Positions 9,192 to 17,161 of a stretch of 64,000 nucleotides of DNA are shown here, piece after piece. Source of the DNA: Candidatus Omnitrophota bacterium (GTDB lineage Bacteria > Hinthialibacterota > Hinthialibacteria > OLB16); NCBI GenBank assembly GCA_020632575.1, contig JACKFH010000001.1, positions 124,001 to 188,000 of the forward strand. The letters are read 5' to 3'. The position numbers and the translations under genes are program-made. Under the pieces are notes generated by a model, which saw only the letters and a list, made by a program, of their open reading frames with translations, did not search any database and was not told the origin of the DNA. Position 1 is the stretch's first letter. Each line of letters opens with the position of its first letter.

Positions 9192-9659
9192 TTACACGGT
9201 TACGTACTCCTGCAGATCGTCGAACGACATCCCCAGGTCCATCTCTTCGTCGACCCACGTGTCGCTCTCCTCGCCGTCATCCAGCGAGGGTTTACTATCG
9301 GCTAGGAGCAACTCCACCACCGAATGCAGGATGTTGTAGGAAAAGGGTCGAATCAAAACCCGTATCCGGTCGCCAAACATTTCAAAGGGATAAAACGATC
9401 CGGCCTCGCCGAGGATGATGGCTTTCGCCTCGCCCGGGAGGATGTCTTCCAATTCCTCGAACGTCCATTCCGAATCGGTGATGATTTCTTCATCAAGGAT
9501 GACCAAATCGAAATCATTATCGAGAAGGATATCGATCACTTCTTCGGCCGAATAACAGTGCTCGGCATTCCATCCGTAGTTGATCAGATGCGTTGAGAGG
9601 TCCGCCCCTTCGTTGTGATCGGTAACCCCGACCAGGATGTTCCAGTCGTAATCAGCCAT
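9192..9659 (-). CDS. Degenerate response-regulator receiver domain protein
   Basis: 155 residues with AAAGGAGGT just upstream of the ATG. It has the alternating strand/helix pattern of a CheY-like receiver. The phosphoacceptor-like Asp is D56 (DLVILDEEI), but the acidic pair after the first strand reads TDHN and the usual Lys of the fifth strand is Arg (VLIRP, R104). The C-terminal 35 residues are very acidic. This makes it a pseudo-receiver that may bind a partner without normal phosphorylation. There is no output domain and no adjacent kinase; the nearest signalling genes are at 37-43 kb. Confidence 0.65.
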   Translation of the reverse strand: MADYDWNILVGVTDHNEGADLSTHLINYGWNAEHCYSAEEVIDILLDNDFDLVILDEEIITDSEWTFEELEDILPGEAKAIILGEAGSFYPFEMFGDRIRVLIRPFSYNILHSVVELLLADSKPSLDDGEESDTWVDEEMDLGMSFDDLQEYVTV

Positions 9660-9804
9660 GGCCGAACCTCCTTTCGAACCTTGATTTAATAATAGCGTAT
9701 ATTGAATACCGTTATTTGTCCAGAGTTTGCTTATCGCAAGCCTCCCCCCAAGGTCAAATTCTTCATAAATTTTCGTAAGTAATGATGGATCAGGAACTTA
9801 CAAA

Positions 9805-9825
9805 ATCCCACAAAACCGGTGGGAT
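9805..9825 (-). terminator. Intrinsic terminator of the sulfatase transcript
   Basis: Read on the minus strand, ATCCCAC (9825-9819) and GTGGGAT (9811-9805) form a 7-bp stem around CGGTTTT, followed at once by TTTTG. It lies 9 bases after the stop codon of the sulfatase ending at 9834, exactly where an intrinsic terminator is expected. Confidence 0.75.
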
Positions 9826-9833
9826 GCCATCCT

Positions 9834-11237
9834 TTAATAGTCCGAGCCTCTTTGACTCTCGGAACAGCTCTCGAGCCAATCATTCAGCCCCTTCTTCATG
9901 GCGCTTAGAATCTCGGGGTGATCCTCCGAAAGATCCTTTGACTCACTTGGATCCTTCAGGAGGTCGTAGAGTTCATAGTCATCTTCATTAGAGCCTTTGT
10001 AAATCTTGTACCGATTGTCCGAGAGGGCGAGTTGACCTTGGAAATCGAAAGCGATCGGCGATGGTCTGTCCTCTCTTTCGCCACGCAGAATTGGCAATAG
10101 GCTCACGCCATCGTAAGGACGGTTGGGAACGGGGAGCGGGAGATTCAAAGTATCGAGGATCGTCGGTAAATAATCACTGGTGACACACGCGGTGTCGATC
10201 GTTTGATGCTCCGGAAACGCTTCCGGCCACACCAGAAGTCCGGGCACGCGCACTCCGCCCTCGTACAGGCTTCCTTTCCGTCCCCGATAAGGTCCGGTTG
10301 TTCCTTGCTGACGGCCCCCAGGCTCCTTCCCAGGCCCGCCATTCTTTGCCGCGGGACCATTGTCGGAACAGAACCAGAGCATGGTATTGTCGCCAACTCC
10401 CAATGATTTCAATTCGCTCTGCAAACGTCCCAGTTGTTCGTCCATGGCGGTGATGCAGCCATAGTAGTGAGCGTGATCCTCATCCTGGTCTTTGTACATT
10501 TCGAGATAGGGCGGGCCCGCGACCACCGGATTGTGAGGCGTATGAAACCAGATCACCGCAAAAAAAGGTTTGTCGGCATCGACCGCCTTCCGGATGAAGG
10601 GGATCGCGCGATCCATAATGATCCGTGAATCGTCACCCATGAGATTCTCGGTCTCTTTGGTGTTGGGGCCGGTCCAGTAAAAAGTCCCGTAAGCGTTTCC
10701 CGATTCCTCGGGGTCGATCATCGGATCCCATGTCGGCACCTTTGCCTCGGTTGAGAAACAGACATCGAATCCGTTCTCCCAAGGCGGCGAATAGTGAGAA
10801 GCGTCTCCGGGTCTTCCTCGGTTGGAGTCTTTCTCTTTGGTGGTGAGGGTTCCGAGGTGCCACTTGCCGAAGTGGCCGGTTGTGTAGCCGTTCTGTTTGA
10901 GAATTTCGGCAAGTGTGATCTCTTCTTTCGGCATATGCCCGACATTGGCGTGAAAGATTCCATACCGGGAGGGATGTCTTCCTGTTAGGCAACTCCCACG
11001 TGTCGGCGAACAGACAGGCGCGGCCGAGTAGAATCGGTTAAACACAATTCCCTGTTCCGCCATCCGATCGAGATTGGGAGTCTTGAGCGCCGGGTGTCCA
11101 TTGTATCCGGTGTCTCTCCAGCCGAGATCGTCCGCCATGCAGAGGATGATGTTAGGGCGGTTTTGGGAGTACGCCGAGGAAAATGCAAAATGGCCAAGAG
11201 CCAAGACAAAGATGATCCACAACGCGCGATTGTTCAT
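9834..11237 (-). CDS. Secreted sulfatase (formylglycine-dependent, S1-type)
   Basis: 467 residues from the ATG at 11237; the frame extends further upstream but then overlaps the preceding gene and would hide the signal peptide (MNNRALWIIFVLALGHFAFSS). The core starts NIILCMADDLGW, where the paired Asp are calcium ligands. The sulfatase signature is CSPTRGSCLTGRHP, with C76 the residue converted to formylglycine by FGE or anSME. Later motifs GYTTGHFGKWHLG, FFAVIWFHTPHNP and WFCSDNGPAAKNGG match arylsulfatase catalytic residues. It hydrolyses sulfate esters, probably from sulfated polysaccharides in the periplasm or outside (inference). It is last in the minus-strand block and ends at a clear terminator. 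No maturation enzyme lies in the window. Confidence 0.9.
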   Translation of the reverse strand: MNNRALWIIFVLALGHFAFSSAYSQNRPNIILCMADDLGWRDTGYNGHPALKTPNLDRMAEQGIVFNRFYSAAPVCSPTRGSCLTGRHPSRYGIFHANVGHMPKEEITLAEILKQNGYTTGHFGKWHLGTLTTKEKDSNRGRPGDASHYSPPWENGFDVCFSTEAKVPTWDPMIDPEESGNAYGTFYWTGPNTKETENLMGDDSRIIMDRAIPFIRKAVDADKPFFAVIWFHTPHNPVVAGPPYLEMYKDQDEDHAHYYGCITAMDEQLGRLQSELKSLGVGDNTMLWFCSDNGPAAKNGGPGKEPGGRQQGTTGPYRGRKGSLYEGGVRVPGLLVWPEAFPEHQTIDTACVTSDYLPTILDTLNLPLPVPNRPYDGVSLLPILRGEREDRPSPIAFDFQGQLALSDNRYKIYKGSNEDDYELYDLLKDPSESKDLSEDHPEILSAMKKGLNDWLESCSESQRGSDY

Positions 11238-11268
11238 GATGAGTGGTCGCCCTCCATCGAAGGTCCGA

Positions 11269-13188
11269 CTATAGACCGCAGGAAAAGGCGATAACACCGG
11301 AGGTAGAAACGGTGGCGTTGTTGTTTTCCTGACTCAGTTCCGCTTCGCTCTCTTGCGAAATCGCAAGGGTCCCATTCGATTGGTTGAGTGAAACATCGTT
11401 CGCGTTGACCCCACTCGCGACAGTCAATCCGGAGAGATCCAAGCAGGTGACCGATCCAGATGTTTGACTGGCGAACAATCCCGAGGAATTCTCGCCCGAG
11501 GTCGAAAGATCGCCTCCCAAGATTTGGACAAAACCATTGAAGTCCAAAATGGAAACGGGAGCCGAGGGGCTGTTGGTTCCTATCGCGGAGTCGAAGAATA
11601 TCTGACCGCTCGCGAAAGAGAGGTCGATGGCCCGTTCGCCCATGGTCGACACCTCGCATTGACCCGTTTCCGGTAAATTCAGAAACCCCGCCTCACGAAC
11701 TCGGAATCCCGTTCCGCCCTGAGTTGCGATGTCGAGGTTCTCGAAAGTGACATCGACAATCTCGCCTGCGGTCTGGGAGCCGGAGATGTCGACTCCATTA
11801 CCGCCGCTCGGATTGTCGATCGCAACATCCGCGAATGTGAATTGCCCGGAGGATCCCTTGATATCAATGCCCGAGTCGCCGCCCTGAAGGTCGACCGGAC
11901 AGAGGAAGCGATAGAACCCATTCGCTCCATCGAACTGCATACCCGTGCCGGTGGTCGACCGAATGATGCTTTCGGAGGAGGAGGCCACAGTCACACTTCC
12001 AAGGTGGTCGAAGTCGATTTGAAACAAGGGGGCGCCCGAGTTTTGAGTCAGATCGATCGTGTCGAAAGTCAGATTGGCGGAACCGCCCTGGACACTCACC
12101 ATCGCTTGAGGAAAAAGAGCTCCGGGCATTTGTACGGCCTTGAAGCGATCGAAGTGGATGTCGCCGGTGGAGTTGCTTCGAACCGAAACGCCGGCCCTCG
12201 TTCCGGTGAACTGAATATCCGAATGGAACAGATATCGGCCATTCGCCCCGGAAAACGAGAGGCTGCTTCCAACGATTTCCACCGTCTCGCCAAATGTTGC
12301 GTCTCCCGAATGGGAAGTGAAACTTGCCACAGGGCCCTCGCGTTGGAGCCGGGTCTCCCCGCTCACGACGATATTCGCCGATCCCCCTCGGACCTGGAGA
12401 GCGGGGTCGGACGGTTCATTCACCATGGAATCCTGGATGGCAAAGACTCCTTCGCAATCGCGAATTTCGATACCGCGTCCTGTCCCAGCGATGGACACGC
12501 GACGTATTTCGAAGGTCCCGGAGGGGGTGTCCATGAAAAAGATTCCCGCCGGATCGCCGCCGGACCGAGTGATCGTGACATCCTGGACGACCGCTCCAAC
12601 CACACTCACTCCAGAAATGCCATCCTCGCCATCCAAGTCAATCGTGATTCCGCGAACTTGGCAGTCATTCGCGAGAGTGACAACATCGGTCCCGGATCCG
12701 ATGTTGTTCAGAGTTGGAATTTGTTCGGGGGAGCCCTCGACCAGCGTCTGATTGTTCACTACGAGATCGACACCCTGACCGACAAGTTGTTGGTTCGCCT
12801 CCAGCTCAACCCTAACGGTGTAAGGGGCGTTGCCTTGGAGGACATAGAGAAGATCGCCGGGGGCATCGGCATCGCCCGTCCCGTCCGGGGCGTTCACTGG
12901 CGCGAACGAGTTGAATGGATTGGCCAGGGTCCCATCTCCATTGGTGGGTCGGGAGTTGTCGATGAACCAAATCCCGCCGGGTCCAGTTTCGCAATCCCCG
13001 CTCAAGAGACAGAGAAGATCGGGGGGAGTAAAGTCTTCGGTGTCCGTTCCCAAAGGGACATCGGTTTGAGTCCAATAGATCGCGAATTGGAAGAGGTCCA
13101 CGGGCGTGGGTGGCGATGAGGTGGAGACCTGACAATAGAAGAGTGAAATCCAACACAGGATGAAACTAAGGCGAGTATTTTTCAACAT
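11269..13188 (-). CDS. Secreted right-handed beta-helix protein
   Basis: 639 residues from the ATG at 13188, chosen because it gives a clean signal peptide (MLKNTRLSFILCWISLFYC) and has GAGGAA upstream; the frame extends to 13254. Residues about 28-58 (DLFQFAIYWTQTDVPLG then PPDLLCLLSGD) look like a degenerate dockerin-type loop-helix. Residues about 70-135 carry the GIWFIDNS...GDGTLANPFNSF pattern typical of bacterial and PVC-type beta-helix adhesins. From about 140 to the end there are many short G/D/S/T-rich rungs (VRGITIDLDGEDGISGV, FDGANGFYRF, FSGANGRYLF) building a parallel beta-helix. No autotransporter barrel follows. A pectate-lyase-like enzyme is possible, but no catalytic motif is recognised; a surface structural role is equally likely. 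It lies between two sulfatases on the same strand. Confidence 0.7.
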   Translation of the reverse strand: MLKNTRLSFILCWISLFYCQVSTSSPPTPVDLFQFAIYWTQTDVPLGTDTEDFTPPDLLCLLSGDCETGPGGIWFIDNSRPTNGDGTLANPFNSFAPVNAPDGTGDADAPGDLLYVLQGNAPYTVRVELEANQQLVGQGVDLVVNNQTLVEGSPEQIPTLNNIGSGTDVVTLANDCQVRGITIDLDGEDGISGVSVVGAVVQDVTITRSGGDPAGIFFMDTPSGTFEIRRVSIAGTGRGIEIRDCEGVFAIQDSMVNEPSDPALQVRGGSANIVVSGETRLQREGPVASFTSHSGDATFGETVEIVGSSLSFSGANGRYLFHSDIQFTGTRAGVSVRSNSTGDIHFDRFKAVQMPGALFPQAMVSVQGGSANLTFDTIDLTQNSGAPLFQIDFDHLGSVTVASSSESIIRSTTGTGMQFDGANGFYRFLCPVDLQGGDSGIDIKGSSGQFTFADVAIDNPSGGNGVDISGSQTAGEIVDVTFENLDIATQGGTGFRVREAGFLNLPETGQCEVSTMGERAIDLSFASGQIFFDSAIGTNSPSAPVSILDFNGFVQILGGDLSTSGENSSGLFASQTSGSVTCLDLSGLTVASGVNANDVSLNQSNGTLAISQESEAELSQENNNATVSTSGVIAFSCGL

Positions 13189-13331
13189 GGACGGTTTCCT
13201 CACTATCGGTTGAGAAGAATAGTGGTTTTCGAAACGCACTCTCACGCTCCTCAAAGGAAGGGAGAAGGGGAGAAGAATGAATGGTTTAGGCCCCGAGTGT
13301 CAAGCCGAAATTTCAGGAAATTTCAGGGATT

Positions 13332-14771
13332 TCAATTCCCGCCGGTCTCTTCCAAGAGTTGAGCCAGTCTTTCCTTAAGGTTCTTCAACTCCTCTTGATG
13401 ATCGGGAGAGTAGATCAAATTTGTCATCTCCATGGGGTCGTTCTTCAAATCGTACAACTCGTCCATCCCTTCCAGATTTGGATAATGGATGTACTTGGAA
13501 TTCCTGGTTCGAACCGCTTTCCATTCCGCGTGTTTGGGGGAGATTTTTTCCAGGTAGTATTCGCCGAGGAAGGAATCGCGAATATCCGCTTCGGGATCTT
13601 GTAGTGCGGGAAGCAGCGATTTTCCATGGATCGGGATGGGCGACTCGACTCCGGTCAGGTCGTATAGGGTGGGCGCGATATCGATGTTAAGCGCCATCTG
13701 TCCGCGATGGCCCCCGGGCTCAATCACTTTGGGGTATCGCATCAGGAGGGGGATGCGAAGGGATTCCTCATACGCCACCCGTTTGTTTCGGAACTCACCG
13801 TGTTCCCCGAAGAGGAAACCGTTGTCGCTTGTGAAGATGATTAGCGTGTTGTCCAATTCTCCCTTCTCTTCAAGGACATCGAAGATTTGACCAACACCAT
13901 CATCGACCGAGGCGAGGCACCGCAGGTGGTCGAGAAAAATCGCATCCTTGGTGTCGGGTCGACCATAGCGCGGTTCGGCTGGTTCGGGGGTCGCGCCAAG
14001 GAGGGTGAGTTTGTCGACTGGAGGGACCTCTCGGCGAAGCGCGGGTTTGCCGGAGAGATCGTCATCGGCGCTGGGCGGCGGAGTGTAGTGCTGATCGGAA
14101 TAGAGGTCCGAATGACGCTCGGCGGGGATGAAGGGCAGGTGGACCGCCTTATGCGAGAGATACAGAAGGAAGGGTTTCTCGTGATCCTTCTTCAGGAAAT
14201 CAAGGGTCCACTGGTTGAGGAGATCGGTCATGTACCCATCGCATTGCTTTCTCTCGCCATCGATGTTGACGACTGGATCGAGAAAGAGCCCCTGACCGAC
14301 AAAACTGATCCAATGATCGAAACCGGGACGGCGGGTGTCGTCATGGCCCATGTGCCATTTGCCGATGAAGGCGGTTTCGTAACCGGCCTTTCTGAGCATC
14401 ATCGGGAAGGTGACCAGTTTGTGGCTGATGAACCCGAGACCGTTTCGGTCGTTGTTGATGACTCGGTGAGTGTGCGGATATTGCCCGGTCAGGAAACTGG
14501 CGCGACTCGGGGAGCAGAGGGGCGTACAGACAAAAGCGTTGTCGAAGATCACCCCCTCTTTTCCAATCCGATCGATATTGGGTGTTTGAACAAAGGGGTG
14601 ACCGGTGATCCCCAGTTGATCCCAACGCATGTCATCGACCAGAATGAAAATGATGTTGGGTTTTTGAGGCGATTGTGCATTCGAGGCAATCGCGATCGAG
14701 GTGAAAAGGGTCAGGGAGACAATCGCAAACAGGGTGCGGTTTGTCATTTTGAATCTCTTCATATTCTTCAT
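13332..14771 (-). CDS. Secreted sulfatase, CSPSR type
   Basis: 479 residues from the ATG at 14771, which overlaps the stop of the upstream fusion gene (ATGA) and has GGAGAG upstream; a much longer frame reaching 15170 is only overlap with that gene. After the signal peptide (about 1-33) come NIIFILVDDMRWDQLG with calcium-ligand Asp, CTPLCSPSRASFLTGQYP with C86 as formylglycine precursor, GYETAFIGKWHMG and IIFTSDNGFLFGEHGE. The C-terminal KYIHYPN...ELYDLKNDPMEMTNL is also typical. The Ser variant of the C-x-(P/S)-x-R motif is still processed in known sulfatases. Translational coupling to the phosphatase/EEP fusion suggests that the two act together (inference). Confidence 0.9.
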   Translation of the reverse strand: MKNMKRFKMTNRTLFAIVSLTLFTSIAIASNAQSPQKPNIIFILVDDMRWDQLGITGHPFVQTPNIDRIGKEGVIFDNAFVCTPLCSPSRASFLTGQYPHTHRVINNDRNGLGFISHKLVTFPMMLRKAGYETAFIGKWHMGHDDTRRPGFDHWISFVGQGLFLDPVVNIDGERKQCDGYMTDLLNQWTLDFLKKDHEKPFLLYLSHKAVHLPFIPAERHSDLYSDQHYTPPPSADDDLSGKPALRREVPPVDKLTLLGATPEPAEPRYGRPDTKDAIFLDHLRCLASVDDGVGQIFDVLEEKGELDNTLIIFTSDNGFLFGEHGEFRNKRVAYEESLRIPLLMRYPKVIEPGGHRGQMALNIDIAPTLYDLTGVESPIPIHGKSLLPALQDPEADIRDSFLGEYYLEKISPKHAEWKAVRTRNSKYIHYPNLEGMDELYDLKNDPMEMTNLIYSPDHQEELKNLKERLAQLLEETGGN

Positions 14772-17158
14772 TGCTTTCTCTCCAGAATTGCGAATAGTGG
14801 AAGATGGTCCGAGGCTTTCAGAGTTCGACGGTTCCGGATAGTCCGGACCTCTTTCGTCCGAAAGTGCGAAGAGGTGAAGATGTGGTCGATTCGAGACACG
14901 GGATACCGCGCCGGAAAGCTTTTGTGTGGGGTGTGCCCCTCTAGGACGGATTGAACATCCACCAAAACCTCGGCCAAGGCCTGATAGGGCCGGGTCCGCG
15001 GGTTGAAATTGAAGTCCCCCATCATCAGGACAGGTCCGGATGTGCGGGAATCTCCAAGCCATTCCTCCCCGATCAATGCCTGAGCCTGGCGCAATCGTTC
15101 CTGGCGATTGAGGCCGAGGTGTGTGTTGAAGATTTGAATGGATTCCCCGCCGATATCGACGCGCGCCCAAATGGCGCCTCGTCGTTCCAACTTCTTGCGC
15201 CCCTCGAGTGTGGGCAGGGGGCCGGCTTTGACCAGGTGGAGCGGGTGACGACTCAGGATGGCGTTGCCATAATCTCCTTCTTCGATCTCGATGGAGGGGT
15301 GAAAGTGCAATTCCATCTCGAGGTGTCGCGCGATCTCCACCGCTTGGTCCACACCCCCCGATCGTTCAATCCCCCGGTCGAGTTCCTGAAGAGCGATGAT
15401 GTCCGGATCGAGTTCGGTCAGGATCTCGGCGATTCGAGTGGGGTGCCTCTTCCCATCCGATCCAAGGCAACTGTGAACATTGTAGGTGACCACCCGGAGG
15501 ATATCCCTGTCCGTCGATCGATCGCGGGACCGAGCGCGACTCCTTTCTTGGTCTGGATGGAGGAGGTTCCGAACCTTCTCATGAAGATCGAGGGGGCGGA
15601 GATAATTACGGTCGGACGGCAGTTCGGAGGCCTCTTGGGGCAGCAGCGCGAAACCATGGGTTTCATTCGGCCCAGGCCCGGCATGGGCGCCGTTCTCCAA
15701 GGGAAAACTTACAGGCTCCCCGCCAAGTTTCCATCCGCCCAAAACCAAGTCGCCTGCGAAGGGGCTGTAGCAAAGACGCACCAGATCCTCGGAGAGCGAA
15801 TCGACAAAACAGGCGTCCGGACCAAGAAACCGCTCAATTTGATCTGGAAGAAGATAGGACGATTCGCTCGTGACCGCGCGGACTTTGCCATCGCCCGTCT
15901 TGAAGTAGACTGTTGGGACCGACACCTCTTGCACAAGACGAATCGCGAAATTCTCGAGATCGGACTCATCGAATTCACGATTGAGGTAAACATGACCGAC
16001 AGGACCCATGGCGCGAACGGTCATCCGATTTTCCTCGGGCTCCTCCCCGTTGAGACCATTCCTCAGTAGACGGTCCACCCATCTCGAGCCCAGAAAGGAT
16101 CCACGATGGGTTTGGATTCCGCGGTGTTCCGAGATGTGAACACGCTCCCGATCGAAGACCTCCTCAAAAACTTCCGCGACGCTCTCTTGGATCGTTCTTC
16201 CCGCGATGTGGGGATAGGGAGTTGTGTGCTCCTGGCCGTGGTCGGAATAAAGCCACAGCCGGTAATCCCGGTTGGGGGAACGGTCGGCCTCTCGTGCGAT
16301 GCGAGCAATGGCGTTGTCGATTCCTCGCAGTGTCCATCGGGCGAACTTTGAATCGGGCCCGCGACGGTGCGCCTGTTCGTCATAGCCCAGGAAGTTGGCT
16401 TGGATGATCGGCAACCCTCGTGTGGCGTCCATCCCGGCGCCGATAGCGATCAACTCTCGGTAGAGAATGCAGATGGCGACTCGGACCGGCACGAATTTGA
16501 GCTCGCTCCAGAGACTGAACCCCGAAACCGCGCCTCGGAAGAAATCGAAAACCGCGAGAGGAAATTCGATTGCCAAGAGGATCAGGCAACGCAGCAAAGA
16601 GTAAGCGTTAAAAAGAAGCCATGCCGGAAGTTTCCAGAGACTGCGCGGATCGAGAAACTGGGAAACCCCCATCCTCGATGCGCAGTAATGGGGTTCATCG
16701 GCACCGCCTGTGTAAATGTTGGAAAACGCCGACCCTCCCTTGAAGAGTGGCTTGCCCTCCTCCTCCAGGCGTTCTTGAATCATCTTCGCACTTTCAGGTT
16801 CGTACATCTTGAAGGGGCGTCCGGTCTTCTTATCGATAAAAGCGAAAGCCGGAACGGCGCATTTCACTCCATAGAAGATTTCAGCCTGAACCGCGGGAGT
16901 GCTGGAGGGGATGCCGGAATAGTGATCGAGGATTTTGTAACCTTCGCGGTCGACTAAGCTTTTTAGGAAAGGCATCCGACCTTCCTCTAGGTTCCGAAGG
17001 AGTTCTTTTTTCGAGAGACCATCAATCTGGATAAAGATCAGGCCAGTATGGGTTTCGGTTCCCTCGGAACGTTCAAGCCCATAAAGGGAGACCAGCCATT
17101 CGCTCTTTCGAAAGAAACGGCGAATGTTGCGGAGAGTTGCGGAGAGAGAAAGCGACAT
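14768..17158 (-). CDS. Fusion: alkaline-phosphatase-superfamily phosphodiesterase + EEP (exo/endonuclease/phosphatase) domain
   Basis: 796 residues with two hydrolase domains. Residues about 38-530 match type I phosphodiesterase/nucleotide-pyrophosphatase enzymes: FIQIDGLSK (D46), SSTPAVQ (candidate nucleophile T87), GYDEQAHRRG (D260, H264), SDHGQEH (D306, H307) and NGAHAGPG (H492). Hydrophobic segments near 172-212 and 223-242 interrupt this domain and may form a membrane hairpin. After a charged linker (about 535-552) residues 553-794 are an EEP domain: RVVTYNVHS (N560), ALQELD (E592), FNTHLG (H680), GDFNFNP (D715, N717), RIDHIF and ASDHLP. EEP enzymes cut phosphodiesters in nucleic acids, inositol phosphates or sphingomyelin. 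The gene starts 3 bases after the FAD oxidoreductase stop and overlaps the sulfatase start, so it is inside an operon. Confidence 0.85.
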   Translation of the reverse strand: MSLSLSATLRNIRRFFRKSEWLVSLYGLERSEGTETHTGLIFIQIDGLSKKELLRNLEEGRMPFLKSLVDREGYKILDHYSGIPSSTPAVQAEIFYGVKCAVPAFAFIDKKTGRPFKMYEPESAKMIQERLEEEGKPLFKGGSAFSNIYTGGADEPHYCASRMGVSQFLDPRSLWKLPAWLLFNAYSLLRCLILLAIEFPLAVFDFFRGAVSGFSLWSELKFVPVRVAICILYRELIAIGAGMDATRGLPIIQANFLGYDEQAHRRGPDSKFARWTLRGIDNAIARIAREADRSPNRDYRLWLYSDHGQEHTTPYPHIAGRTIQESVAEVFEEVFDRERVHISEHRGIQTHRGSFLGSRWVDRLLRNGLNGEEPEENRMTVRAMGPVGHVYLNREFDESDLENFAIRLVQEVSVPTVYFKTGDGKVRAVTSESSYLLPDQIERFLGPDACFVDSLSEDLVRLCYSPFAGDLVLGGWKLGGEPVSFPLENGAHAGPGPNETHGFALLPQEASELPSDRNYLRPLDLHEKVRNLLHPDQERSRARSRDRSTDRDILRVVTYNVHSCLGSDGKRHPTRIAEILTELDPDIIALQELDRGIERSGGVDQAVEIARHLEMELHFHPSIEIEEGDYGNAILSRHPLHLVKAGPLPTLEGRKKLERRGAIWARVDIGGESIQIFNTHLGLNRQERLRQAQALIGEEWLGDSRTSGPVLMMGDFNFNPRTRPYQALAEVLVDVQSVLEGHTPHKSFPARYPVSRIDHIFTSSHFRTKEVRTIRNRRTLKASDHLPLFAILERKQ

Positions 17159-17161
17159 CTT

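Noticed and set aside
11842..13119. 425-codon plus-strand open frame
   Set aside because: Antisense to the beta-helix protein; composition reflects the other strand and there is no ribosome site.
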